From Primula veris (lineage: Eukaryota; Streptophyta; Magnoliopsida; Ericales; Primulaceae): a stretch of 64,000 nt of DNA. The stretch lies in contig OY821747.1 in the NCBI GenBank assembly GCA_963682055.1, positions 19,766,258 to 19,830,257 of the forward strand. Direction: 5' to 3'. Made by a program: the position numbers and the translations under genes. The notes beneath the pieces were generated by a model that did no database searches, had not been told where the DNA came from, and saw only the letters and a list, made by a program, of their open reading frames with translations. Positions 25,801 to 38,984 of the stretch are shown piece after piece (position 1 is the stretch's first letter; each line of letters starts with the position of its first letter).

Positions 25801-28800
25801 CTTGGTATTTGTATACATATGTTGCATTTCCTTATGTTGCCTTTCTGTTTGTATTCTGTGTAGTCAATGATTGGCTAGGGAATCGGCGAAGTAAGTTCAT
25901 CTCCTTCTCTAGAAAATCATTCTTCTTGTAAGGTGAATCTTTTACAACTAGGGCTTGTTTGTCCTTTAGTTTTATTTATGATTATTTCTTGGTATTAGTA
26001 TACTTATGTTGCATTTCCTTATGATGCCTTTTTGTTTGTATTCTGTGTAGTCTATTATTGGCTAGGGAATCGGCGAAGTAAGTTCATCCCCCTCTGCAGG
26101 AAATCATCCTTGTAAGGTGAATCTTTTCCAACTAGGGCTTGTTTGTCCTTTAGTTTTATTTTTGATTATTTCTTGGTATTAGTATGCTTTCAAAATGTTT
26201 GATGTTCTAATGTCTGAGTTATAGAACCCATACCTTCATTGAATCAATAAACCTACATATTTTAGAGTCCCGATTGCATGCAGTATTAAACAAACCTTAT
26301 CTCAAATATTTATAACCTAATCAGTTATTCTCTTACTTTCATTGGTTGCTCATGGTTGGATTTTGTACGGTGTCAAATATTAATAGTCTAGTCATTGTTT
26401 TACTTGTTTTCAAAACGGTAATTTTTTCGTACCTGCAGACGTATATCATTTAAATACAAATACTTTATCATCTCATTCTCATGCCTCTTCTTCATATCCC
26501 CTCCATCCCTCCATGTTATTTTTTGTTCTGTTTTCATAATCTCCATCTTAGGGTATATAAGAGAATAGGATAGAATAGAATCTGGAAAGATAAGAGTAAG
26601 AATTGAGCAAATGTTTTGTTCTCCTTTTGCTTGCATACAGGGCTTATTGGCTAGGGAATCGGCGAAGTAAGTTCATCTCCCTCTCCAGGAAATCATCCTT
26701 CTTGTAAGGTGAATCTTTTACAACGAGGGCTTGTTTGTCCTTTAGTTTTATTTTTGATTATTTCTTGTTATTAGTATACTTATGTTGCATTTCCTTATGT
26801 TGCCTTTCTGTTTGTATTCTGTGTAGTCAATGATTGGCTAGGGAATCGACGAAGTAAGTTCATCCTCCTCTCCAGGAAATCATCCTTGTAAGGTGAATCT
26901 TTTCCAACTAGGGCTTGTTTGTCCTTTAGTTTTATTTTTGATTATTTCTTGGTATTAATATGCTTTCAAAATGTTTGATGTTCTAATGTCTGAGTTCTAG
27001 AACCCATACCTTCATTGAATCAATAAACTACATATTTTAGAGTCCCGATTGCATGCAGTATTAACAAAACCTTATCTCAAATATTTAAAACCTAATCAGT
27101 TATTCTCTTACTTTCGTTGGTTGCTCATGGTTGGATTTTGTACGGTGTCAAATACTAATAGTCTAGTCATTGTTTTACTTGTTTTTAAAACGGTAATTTT
27201 GTCGTACCTGCAGACGTACATCATTTAAATACATATACTTTATCATATCATTCTCATGCCTCTTCTTCATATCCCCTCCATCCCTCCGTATTATTTTTTG
27301 TTCTGCTTTCATAATCTCCATCTTAGGGTATATAAGAGAATAGGATAGAATAGAATCTGGAAAGATAAGTGTAAGAATTGAGCAAACGTTTTGTTCTCCT
27401 TTTGCTTGCATACAGGTCTTAGGGAATCGGCGAAGTATGTTCATCTCCCTCTCCAGGAGATCATCCTTCTTGTAAGGTGAATCTTTTACAACTAGGGTTT
27501 GTTTGTTCTTTAGTTTTATTTTTGATTATTTCTTGGTATTTGTATACATATGTTGCATTTCCTTATGTTGCCTTTCTGTTTGTATTCTGTGTAGTCAATG
27601 ATTGGCTAGGGAATCGGCAAAGTAAGTTCATCTCCTTCTCTAGAAAATCATTCTTCTTGTAAGGTGAATCTTTTACAACTAGGGCTTGTTTGTCCTTTAG
27701 TTTTATTTTTGATTATTTCTTGGTATTAGTATACTTATGTTGCATTTCCTTATGATGCCTTTTTGTTTGTATTCTGTGTAGTCTATTATTGGCTAGGGAA
27801 TCGGCGAAGTAAGTTCATCCCCCTCTCCAGGAAATCATCCTTGTAAGGTGAATTTTTTCCAACTAGGGCTTGTTTGTCCTTTAGTTTTATTTTTGATTAT
27901 TTCTTGGTATTAATATGCTTTCAAAATGTTTGATGTTCTAATGTCTGAGTTATAGAACCCATACCTTCATTGAATCAATAAACCTACATATTTTAGAGTC
28001 CCGATTGCATGCAGTATTAACCAAACATTATCTCAAATATTTAAAACCTAATCAGTTATTCTCTTACTTTCATTGGTTGCTCATGGTTGGATTTTGTACG
28101 GTGTCAAATACTAATAGTCTAGTCATTGTTTTACTTGTTTTTAAAACGGTAATTTTTTCGTGCCTGCAGACGTACATCATTTAAATACATATACTTTATC
28201 ATCTCATTCTCATGCCTCTTCTTCATATCCCCTCCATCCCTCCGTATTATTTTTTGTTCTGCTTTCATAATCTCCATCTTAGGGTATATAAGAGAATAGG
28301 ATAGAATAGAATCTGGAAAGATAAGAGTAAGAATTGAGCAAACGTTTTGTTCTCCTTATGCTTGCATACAGGTCTTAGGGAATCGGCGAAGTAAGTTCAT
28401 CTCCCTCTCCAGGAGATCATCCTTCTTGTAAGGTGAATCTTTTACAACTAGGGTTTGTTTGTTCTTTAGTTTTATTTTTGATTATTTCTTGGTATTTGTA
28501 TACATATGTTGCATTTCCTTATGTTGCCTTTCTGTTTGTATTCTGTGTAGTCAATGATTGGCTAGGGAATCGGCGAAGTAAGTTCATCTCCTTCTCTAGA
28601 AAATCATTCTTCTTGTAAGGTGAATCTTTTACAACTAGGGCATGTTTGTCCTTTAGTTTTATTTATGATTATTTCTTGGTATTAGTATACTTATGTTGCA
28701 TTTCCTTATGATGCCTTTTTGTTTGTATTCTGTGTAGTCTATTATTGGCTAGGGAATCGGCGAAGTAAGTTCATCCCCCTATGCAGGAAATCATCCTTGT

Positions 28801-30222
28801 AAGGTGAATCTTTTCCAACTAGGGCTTGTTTGTCCTTTAGTTTTATTTTTGATTATTTCTTGGTATTAGTATGCTTTCAAAATGTTTGATGTTCTAATGT
28901 CTGAGTTATAGGACCCATACCTTCATTGAATCAATAAACCTACATATTTTAGAGTCCCGATTGCATGCAGTATTAAACAAACCTTATCTCAAATATTTAT
29001 AACCTAATCAGTTATTCTCTTACTTTCATTGGTTGCTCATGGTTGGATTTTGTACGGTGTCAAATATTAATAGTCTAGTCATTGTTTTCAAAACGGTAAT
29101 TTTTTCGTACCTGCAGACGTATATCATTTAAATACAAATACTTTATCATCTCATTCTCATGCCTCTTCTTCATATCCCCTCCATCCCTCCATGTTATTTT
29201 TTGTTCTGTTTTCATAATCTCCATCTTAGGGTATATAAGAGAATAGGATAGAATAGAATCTGGAAAGATAAGAGTAAGAATTGAGCAAATGTTTTGTTCT
29301 CCTTTTGCTTGCATACAGGGCTTATTGGCTAGGGAATCGGCAAAGTAAGTTCATCTCCCTCTCCAGGAAATCATCCTTCTTGTAAGGTGAATCTTTTACA
29401 ACGAGGGCTTGTTTGTCCTTTAGTTTTATTTTTGATTATTTCTTGGTATTAGTATACTTATGTTGCATTTCCTTATGTTGCCTTTCTGTTTGTATTCTGT
29501 GTAGTCAATGATTGGCTAGGGAATCGACGAAGTAAGTTCATCCTCCTCTCCAGGAAATCATCCTTGTAAGGTGAATCTTTTCCAACTAGGGCTTGTTTGT
29601 CCTTTAGTTTTATTTTTGATTATTTCTTGGTATTAATATGCTTTCAAAATGTTTGATGTTCTAATGTCTGAGTTCTAGAACCCATACCTTCATTGAATCA
29701 ATAAATCTACATATTTTAGAGTCCCGATTGCATGCAGTATTAACAAAACCTTATCTCAAATATTTAAAACCTAATCAGTTATTCTCTTACTTTCATTGGT
29801 TGCTCATGGTTGGATTTTGTACGGTGTCAAATATTAATAGTCTAGTCATTGTTTTGCTTGTTTTTAAAACGGTAATTTTGTCGTACCTGCAGACGTACAT
29901 CATTTAAATACATATACTTTATCATATCATTCTCATGCCTCTTCTTCATATCCCCTCCATCCCTCCGTATTATTTTTTGTTCTGCTTTCATAATCTCCAT
30001 CTTAGGGTATATATGAGAATAGGATAGAATAGAATATGGAAAGATAAGAGTAAGAATTGAGCAAATGTTTTGTTCTCCTTTTGCTTGCATACAGGTCTTA
30101 TTGGCTAGGGAATCGGCGAAGTAAGTTCATCTCCCTCTCCAGGAAATCATCTTTCTTGTAAGGTGAATCTTTTACAACTAGGGTTTGTTTGTTCTTTAGT
30201 TTTATTTTTGATTATTTCTTGG
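19897..30222 (+). repeat. Mixed block of the array with 959-bp and 2,687-bp local periods
   Basis: B modules start at 19943, 20900, 21680, 22637, 23417, 24198, 25157, 26112, 26888, 27843, 28799 and 29566. Numbers of A modules after them are 2,1,2,1,1,2,2,1,2,2,1,2. Modules here mix B1, B2 and B3 diagnostic bases and carry many private changes. Local duplications are visible: about 24.2-25.1 kb repeats with a 959-bp period (shared AACCTTATGTCAAATATTATAACC-type variant at 24381 and 25340), and about 25.75-28.43 kb repeats with 2,687 bp (shared TTTATTTATGATT at 25971 and 28658). Confidence 0.88.
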
Positions 30223-31970
30223 TATTAGTGTACATACTTACGTTGCATTTCCTTATGTTGCCTTTCTGTTTGTATTCTGTGTAGTCAATGATTGGCTAGG
30301 AAATCGGCGAAGTAAATTCATCTCCCTCTCCAGGAAAATTATCCTTCTTCTAAAGTGAATCTTTTACAACTAGGGCTTGTTTGTCCTTTAGTTTTATTTT
30401 TAATTATTTCTTGGTATTAGTATACTTATGTTGCATTTCCTTATGTTGCCTTTCTGTTTGTATTCTGTGTAGTCAATGATTGGCTAGGGAATCGGCGAAA
30501 TAAGTTCATCCCCCTCTCAAGGAAATCATCCTTGTAAGGTGAACCTTTTCCAACTAGGGCTTGTTTGTCCTTTAGTTTTATTTTTGGTTATTTCTTGGTA
30601 TTAGTATGCTTTCAAAATGTTTGATGTTCTAATGTCTGAGTTCTAGAACCCATACCTTCATTGAATCAATAAACCTACATATTTTAGAGTCCCGATTGCA
30701 TGCAGTATTAACCAAACCTTATCTCAAATATTTATAACCTAATCAGTTATTCTCTTACTTTCATTGGTTGCTCATGGTTGGATTTTGTACGGTGTTAAAT
30801 ATTAATAGTCTAGTCATTGTTTTACTTGTTTTTAAAACGATAATTTTTTCGTACCTGCAGACGTACATCATTTAAATACATATACTTTATCATCTCATTC
30901 TCATGCCTCTTCTTCATATCCCCTCCATCCCTCCATGTTATTTTTTTTTCTGTTTTCATAATCTCCATCTTAGGGTATATAAGAGAATAGGATAGAATAG
31001 AATCTGGAAAGATAAGAGTAAGAATTGAGCAAATGTTTTGTTCTCCTTTTGCTTGCATAGAGGTCTTATTGGCTAGGGAATCGGCGAAGTAAGTTCTTCT
31101 CCCACTCCAGGAAATCATCATTCTTGTAAGGTGAATCTTTTACAACTAGGGCTTGTTTGTCCTTTAGTTTTATTTTTGATTATTTATTGGTATTAGTATA
31201 CATACTTATGTTGCATTTCCTTATGTTGCCTTTCTGTTTGTATTCTGTGTAGTCAATGATTGGCTAGGGAATCGGCGAAGTAAGTTCATCCTCCTCTCCA
31301 GGAAATCATCCTTGTAAGGTGAATCTTTTCCAACTAGGGCTTGTTTGTCCTTTAGTTTTATTTTTGATTATTTCTTGGTATTAATATGCTTTCAAAATGT
31401 TTGATGTTCTAATGTCTGAGTTCTAGAACCCATACCTTCATTGAATCAATAAATCTACATATTTTAGAGTCCCGATTGCATGCAGTATTAACAAAACCTT
31501 ATCTCAAATATTTAAAACCTAATCAGTTATTCTCTTACTTTCATTGGTTGCTCATGGTTGGATTTTGTACGGTGTCAAATATTAATAGTCTAGTCATTGT
31601 TTTACTTGTTTTTAAAACGGTAATTTTTTCGTACCTGCAGACGTACATCATTTAAATACATATACTTTATCATCTCATTCTCATGCCTCTTCTTCATATC
31701 CCCTCCATCCCTTCGTATTATTTTTTGTTCTGCTTTCATAATCTCCATCTTAGGGTATATAAGAGAATAGGATAGAATAGAATATGGAAAGATGAGAGTA
31801 AGAATTGAGCAAATGTTTTGTTCTCCTTTTGCTTGCATACAGGTCTTATTGGCTAGGGAATCGGCGAAGTAAGTTCATCTCCCTCTCCAGGAAATCATCC
31901 TTCTTGTAAGGTGAATCTTTTACAACTAGGGTTTGTTTGTTCTTTAGTTTTATTTTTGATTATTTCTTGG
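30223..31970 (+). repeat. 1,748-bp higher-order unit, copy 1
   Basis: Runs from TATTAGTGTACATAC at 30223 and holds B modules at 30534 and 31314. It has a distinctive A subtype near 30330 with GGAAAATTATCC, TTCTTCTAAAGTGAATC and TTTTTAATTATTTC, and an A following B at 30534 with AAGTTCTTCTCCCACTCC and TTATTGGTATTAG. Both recur 1,748 bp later. Confidence 0.9.
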
Positions 31971-33718
31971 TATTAGTGTACATACTTATGTTGCATTTCC
32001 TTATGTTGCCTTTCTGTTTGTATTCTGTGTAGTCAATGATTGGCTAGGAAATCGGCGAAGTAAATTCATCTCCCTCTCCAGGAAAATTATCCTTCTTCTA
32101 AAGTGAATCTTTTACAACTAGGGCTTGTTTGTCCTTTAGTTTTATTTTTAATTATTTCTTGGTATTAGTATACTTATGTTGCATTTCCTTATGTTGCCTT
32201 TCTGTTTGTATTCTGTGTAGTCAATGATTGGCTAGGGAATCGGCGAAATAAGTTCATCCCCCTCTCAAGGAAATCATCCTTGTAAGGTGAATCTTTTCCA
32301 ACTAGGGCTTGTTTGTCCTTTAGTTTTATTTTTGGTTATTTCTTGGTATTAGTATGCTTTCAAAATGTTTGATGTTCTAATGTCTGTGTTCTAGAACCCA
32401 TACCTTCATTGAATCAATAAACCTACATATTTTAGAGTCCCGATTGCATGCACTATTAACCAAACCTTATCTCAAATATTTATAACCTAATCAGTTATTC
32501 TCTTACTTTCATTGGTTGCTCATGGTTGGATTTTGTACGGTGTCAAATATTAATAGTCTAGTCATTGTTTTACTTGTTTTTAAAACGGTAATTTTTTCGT
32601 ACCTGCAGACGTACATCATTTAAATACATATACTTTATCATCTCATTCTCATGCCTCTTCTTCATATCCCCTCCATCCCTCCATGTTATTTTTTGTTCTG
32701 TTTTCATAATCTCCATCTTAGGGTATATAAGAGAATAGGATAGAATAGAATCTGGAAAGATAAGAGTAAGAATTGAGCAAATGTTTTGTTCTCCTTTTGC
32801 TTGCATAGAGGTCTTATTGGCTAGGGAATCGGCGAAGTAAGTTCTTCTCCCACTCCAGGAAATCATCATTCTTGTAAGGTGAATCTTTTACAACTAGGGC
32901 TTGTTTGTCCTTTAGTTTTATTTTTGATTATTTATTGGTATTAGTATACATACTTATGTTGCATTTCCTTATGTTGCCTTTCTGTTTGTATTCTGTGTAG
33001 TCAATGATTGGCTAGGAAATCGGCGAAGTAAGTTCATCCTCCTCTCCAGGAAATCATCCTTGTAAGGTGAATCTTTTCCAACTAGGGCTTGTTTGTCCTT
33101 TAGTTTTATTTTTGATTATTTCTTGGTATTAATATGCTTTCAAAATGTTTGATGTTCTAATGTCTGAGTTCTAGAACCCATACCTTCATTGAATCAATAA
33201 ATCTACATATTTTAGAGTCCCGATTGCATGCAGTATTAACAAAACCTTATCTCAAATATTTAAAACCTAATCAGTTATTCTCTTACTTTCATTGGTTGCT
33301 CATGGTTGGATTTTGTACGGTGTCAAATATTAATAGTCTAGTCATTGTTTTACTTGTTTTTAAAACGATAATTTTTTCGTACCTGCAGACGTACATCATT
33401 TAAATACATATACTTTATCATTTCATTCTCATGCCTCTTCTTCATATCCCCTCCATCCCTTCGTATTATTTTTTGTTCTGCTTTCATAATCTCCATCTTA
33501 GGGTATATAAGAGAATAGGATAGAATAGAATATGGAAAGATGAGAGTAAGAATTGAGCAAATGTTTTGTTCTCCTTTTGCTTGCATACAGGTCTTATTGG
33601 CTAGGGAATCGGCGAAGTAAGTTCATCTCCCTCTCCAGGAAATCATCCTTCTTGTAAGGTGAATCTTTTACAACTAGGGTTTGTTTGTTCTTTAGTTTTA
33701 TTTTTGATTATTTCTTGG
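31971..33718 (+). repeat. 1,748-bp higher-order unit, copy 2
   Basis: Repeats the preceding unit with B modules at 32282 and 33062. Differences I noticed are few: for example GTCTGTGTTC near 32385 and GCACTATTAACC near 32450 against GTCTGAGTTC and GCAGTATTAACC in copy 1. Confidence 0.9.
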
Positions 33719-35744
33719 TATTAGTGTACATACGTATGTTGCATTTCCTTATGTTGCCTTTCTGTTTGTATTCTGTGTAGCCAATCAGAAATCGGCGAAG
33801 TAAATTCATCTCCCTCTCCAGGAAAATTATCCTTCTTCTAAAGTGAATCTTTTACAACTAGGGCTTGTTTGTCCTTTAGTTTTATTTTTAATTATTTCTT
33901 GGTATTAGTATACTTATGTTGCCTTTCTGTTTGTATTCTGTGTAGTCAATGATTGGCTAGGGAATCGGCGAAATAAGTTCATCCCCTCTCAAGGAAATCA
34001 TCCTTGTAAGGTGAATCTTTTCCAACTAGGGCTTGTTTGTCCTTTAGTTTTATTTTTGGTTATTTCTTGGAATTAGTATGCTTTCAAAATGTTTGATGTT
34101 CTAATGTCTGAGTTCTAGAACCCATACCTTCATTGAATCAATAAACCTACATATTTTAGAGTCCCGATTGCATGTAGTATTAACCAAACCTTATCTCAAA
34201 TATTTATAACCTAATCAGTTATTCTCTTACTTTCATTGGTTGCTCATGGTTGGATTTTGTACGGTGTCAAATATTAATAGTCTAGTCATTGTTTTACTTG
34301 TTTTTAAAACGGTAATTTTTTCGTACCTGCAGACGTACATCATTTAAATACATATACTTTATCATCTCATTCTCATGCCTCTTCTTCATATCCCCTCCAT
34401 CCCTCCATGTTATTTTTTGTTCTGTTTTCATAATCTCCATCTTAGGGTATATAAGAGAATAGGATAGAATAGAATCTGGAAAGATAAGAGTAAGAATTGA
34501 GCAAATGTTTTGTTATCCTTTTGCTTGTATAGAGGTCTTATTGGCTAGGGAATCGGCGAAGTAAGTTCTTCTCCCACTCCAGGAAATCATCATTCTTGTA
34601 AGGTGAATCTTTTACAACTAGGGCTTGTTTGTCCTTTAGTTTTATTTTTGATTATTTATTGGTATTAGTATACATACTTATGTTGCATTTCCTTATGTTG
34701 CCTTTCTGTTTGTATTCTGTGTAGTCAATGATTGGCTAGGAAATCGGCGAAGTAAGTTCATCCTCCTCTCCAGGAAATCATCCTTGTAAGGTGAATCTTT
34801 TCCAACTAGGGCTTGTTTGTCCTTTAGTTTTATTTTTGATTATTTCTTGGTATTAATATGCTTTCAAAATGTTTGATGTTCTAATGTCTGAGTTCTAGAA
34901 CCCATACCTTCATTGAATCAATAAATCTACATATTTTAGAGTCCCGATTGCATGCAGTATTAACAAAACCTTATCTCAAATATTTAAAACCTAATCAGTT
35001 ATTCTCTTACTTTCATTGGTTGCTCATGGTTGGATTTTGTACGGTGTCAAATATTAATAGTCTAGTCATTGTTTTACTTGTTTTTAAAACGGTAATTTTT
35101 TCGTACCTGCAGACGTACATCATTTAAATACATATACTTTATCATCTCATTCTCATGCCTCTTCTTCATATCCCCTCCATCCCTTCGTATTATTTTTTGT
35201 TCTGCTTTCATAATCTCCATCTTAGGGTATATAAGAGAATAGGATAGAATAGAATATGGAAAGATGAGAGTAAGAATTGAGCAAATGTTTTGTTCTCCTT
35301 TTGCTTGCATACAGGTCTTATTGGCTAGGGAATCGGCGAAGTAAGTTCATCTCCCTCTCCAGGAAATCATCCTTCTTGTAAGGTGAATCTTTTACAACTA
35401 GGGTTTGTTTGTTCTTTAGTTTTATTTTTGATTATTTCTTGGTATTAGTGTACATACGTATGTTGCATTTCCTTATGTTGCCTTTCTGTTTGTATTCTGT
35501 GTAGCCAATCAGAAATCGGCGAAGTAAATTCATCTCCCTCTCCAGGAAAATTATCCTTCTTCTAAAGTGAATCTTTTACAACTAGGGCTTGTTTGTCCTT
35601 TAGTTTTATTTTTAATTATTTCTTGGTATTAGTATACTTATGTTGCATTTCCTTATGTTGCCTTTCTGTTTGTATTCTGTGTAGTCAATGATTGGCTAGG
35701 GAATCGGCGAAATAAGTTCATCCCCTCTCAAGGAAATCATCCTT

Positions 35745-36336
35745 GTAAGGTGAATCTTTTCCAACTAGGGCTTGTTTGTCCTTTAGTTTTATTTTTGGTT
35801 ATTTCTTGGTATTAGTATGCTTTCAAAATGTTTGATGTTCTAATGTCTGAGTTCTAGAACCCATACCTTCATTGAATCAATAAACCTACATATTTTAGAG
35901 TCCCGATTGCATGCAGTATTAACCAAACCTTATCTCAAATATTTATAACCTAATCAGTTATTCTCTTACTTTCATTGGTTGCTCATGGTTGGATTTTGTA
36001 CGGTGTCAAATATTAATAGTCTAGTCATTGTTTTACTTGTTTTTAAAACGGTAATTTTTTCGTACCTGCAGACGTACATCATTTAAATACATATACTTTA
36101 TCATCTCATTCTCATGCCTCTTCTTCATATCCCCTCCATCCCTCCATGTTATTTTTTTTTCTGTTTTCATAATCTCCATCTTAGGGTATATAAGAGAATA
36201 GGATAGAATAGAATCTGGAAAGATAAGAGTAAGAATTGAGCAAATGTTTTGTTCTCCTTTTGCTTGCATAGAGGTCTTATTGGCTAGGGAATCGGCGAAG
36301 TAAGTTCTTCTCCCACTCCAGGAAATCATCATTCTT
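35745..36336 (+). repeat. Module B, subtype B4 (reference copy)
   Basis: A 592-bp module typical of 30-44 kb. It carries TTTTTGGTTATTTC, TAAACCTACATATTTT, CTGCAGACGTACATC, a TTATTTTTTTTCTG run and GCTTGCATAGAGG, where the usual GCATACAGG acceptor-like word is changed. It is followed by the AAGTTCTTCTCCCACTCC form of the module end. Confidence 0.85.
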
Positions 36337-36524
36337 GTAAGGTGAATCTTTTACAACTAGGGCTTGTTTGTCCTTTAGTTTTATTTTTGATTATTTATTG
36401 GTATTTGTATACATACTTATGTTGCATTTCCTTATGTTGCCTTTCTGTTTGTATTCTGTGTAGTCAATGATTGGCTAGGGAATCGGCGAAGTAAGTTCAT
36501 CCTCCTCTCCAGGAAATCATCCTT

Positions 36525-37116
36525 GTAAGGTGAATCTTTTCCAACTAGGGCTTGTTTGTCCTTTAGTTTTATTTTTGATTATTTCTTGGTATTAATATGC
36601 TTTCAAAATGTTTGATGTTCTAATGTCTGAGTTCTAGAACCCATACCTTCATTGAATCAATAAATCTACATATTTTAGAGTCTCGATTGCATGCAGTATT
36701 AACAAAACCTTATCTCAAATATTTAAAACCTAATCAGTTATTCTCTTACTTTCATTGGTTGCTCATGGTTGGATTTTGTACGGTGTCAAATATTAATAGT
36801 CTAGTCATTGTTTTACTTGTTTTTAAAACGGTAATTTTTTCGTATCTGCAGACGTACATCATTTAAATACATATACTTTATCATCTCATTCTCATGCCTC
36901 TTCTTCATATCCCCTCCATCCCTTCGTATTATTTTTTGTTCTGCTTTCATAATCTCCATCTTAGGGTATATAAGAGAATAGGATAGAATAGAATATGGAA
37001 AGATGAGAGTAAGAATTGAGCAAATGTTTTGTTCTCCTTTTGCTTGCATACAGGTCTTATTGGCTAGGGAATCGGCGAAGTAAGTTCATCTCCCTCTCCA
37101 GGAAATCATCCTTCTT
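36525..37116 (+). repeat. Module B, subtype B5 (reference copy)
   Basis: A 592-bp module alternating with B4. It has TTAATATGC, AATAAATCTACATATT, ATTAACAAAACC, CCATCCCTTCGTATT and AGAATATGGAAAGATGAGAG. This copy also has GAGTCTCGATTGC and TTCGTATCTGCAG, both repeated exactly 5,204 bp later. Confidence 0.85.
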
Positions 37117-38984
37117 GTAAGGTGAATCTTTTACAACTAGGGTTTGTTTGTTCTTTAGTTTTATTTTTGATTATTTCTTGGTATTAGTGTACATACGTAT
37201 GTTGCATTTCCTTATGTTGCCTTTCTGTTTGTATTCTGTGTAGCCAATCAGAAATCGGCGAAGTAAATTCATCTCCCTCTCCAGGAAAATTATCCTTCTT
37301 CTAAAGTGAATCTTTTACAACTAGGGCTTGTTTGTCCTTTAGTTTTATTTTTAATTATTTCTTGGTATTAGTATACTTATGTTGCATTTCCTTATGTTGC
37401 CTTTCTGTTTGTATTCTGTGTAGTCAATGATTGGCTAGGGAATCGGCGAAATAAGTTCATCCCCCTCTCAAGGAAATCATCCTTGTAAGGTGAATCTTTT
37501 CCAACTAGGGCTTGTTTGTCCTTTAGTTTTATTTTTGGTTATTTCTTGGTATTAGTATGCTTTCAAAATGTTTGATGTTCTAATGTCTGAGTTCTAGAAC
37601 CCATACCTTCATTGAATCAATAAACCTACATATTTTAGAGTCCCGATTGCATGCAGTATTAACCAAACCTTATCTCAAATATTTATAACCTAATCAGTTA
37701 TTCTCTTACTTTCATTGGTTGCTCATGGTTGGATTTTGTACGGTGTCAAATATTAATAGTCTAGTAATTGTTTTACTTGTTTTTAAAACGGTAATTTTTT
37801 CGTACCTGCAGACGTACATCATTTAAATACATATACTTTATCATCTCATTCTCATGCCTCTTCTTCATATCCCCTCCATCCCTCCATGTTATTTTTTTTC
37901 TGTTTTCATAATCTCCATCTTAGGGTATATAAGAGAATAGGATAGAATAGAATCTGGAAAGATAAGAGTAAGAATTGAGCAAATGTTTTGTTCTCCTTTT
38001 GCTTGCATAGAGGTCTTATTGGCTAGGGAATCGGCGAAGTAAGTTCTTCTCCCACTCCAGGAAATCATCATTCTTGTAAGGTGAATCTTTTACAACTAGG
38101 GCTTGTTTGTCCTTTAGTTTTATTTTTGATTATTTATTGGTATTTGTATACATACTTATGTTGCATTTCCTTATGTTGCCTTTCTGTTTGTATTCTGTGT
38201 AGTCAATGATTGGCTAGGGAATCGGCGAAGTAAGTTCATCCTCCTCTCCAGGAAATCATCCTTGTAAGGTGAATCTTTTCCAACTAGGGCTTGTTTGTCC
38301 TTTAGTTTTATTTTTGATTATTTCTTGGTATTAATATGCTTTCAAAATGTTTGATGTTCTAATGTCTGAGTTCTAGAACCCATACCTTCATTGAATCAAT
38401 AAATCTACATATTTTAGAGTTCCGACTGCATGCAGTATTAACAAAACCTTATCTCAAATATTTAAAACCTAATCAGTTATTCTCTTACTTTCATTGGTTG
38501 CTCATGGTTGGATTTTGTACGGTGTCAAATATTAATAGTCTAGTCATTGTTTTACTTGTTTTTAAAACGGTAATTTTTTCGTATCTGCAGACGTACATTA
38601 TTTAAATACATATACTTTATCATCTCATTCTCATGCCTCTTCTTCATATCCCCTCCATCCCTTCGTATTATTTTTTGTTCTGCTTTCATAATCTCCATCT
38701 TAGGGTATATATAAGAGAATAGGATAGAATAGAATATGGAAAGATGAGAGTAAGAATTGAGCAAATATTTTGTTCTCCTTTTGCTTGCATACAGGTCTTA
38801 TTGGCTAGGGAATCGGCGAAGTAAGTTCATCTCCCTCTCCAGGAAATCATCCTTCTTGTAAGGTGAATCTTTTACAACTAGGGTTTGTTTGTTCTTTAGT
38901 TTTATTTTTGATTATTTCTTGGTATTAGTGTACATACGTATGTTGCATTTCCTTATGTTGCCTTTCTGTTTGTATTCTGTGTAG

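Larger units (their letters stand above)
33781..38984 (+). repeat. 5,204-bp higher-order unit, copy 1 (three sub-units of 1,724, 1,739 and 1,741 bp)
   Basis: Each sub-unit starts at the private junction GTAGCCAATCAGAAATCGG (CCAATC at 33781, 35505 and 37244), a net 8-bp loss from the usual GTAGTCAATGATTGGCTAGG form. Order in each sub-unit is A-B4-A-B5-A. The 1,724-bp sub-unit lacks 15 bp in its first A (near 33914). B starts are 34006, 34786, 35745, 36525, 37485 and 38264. Confidence 0.94.
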
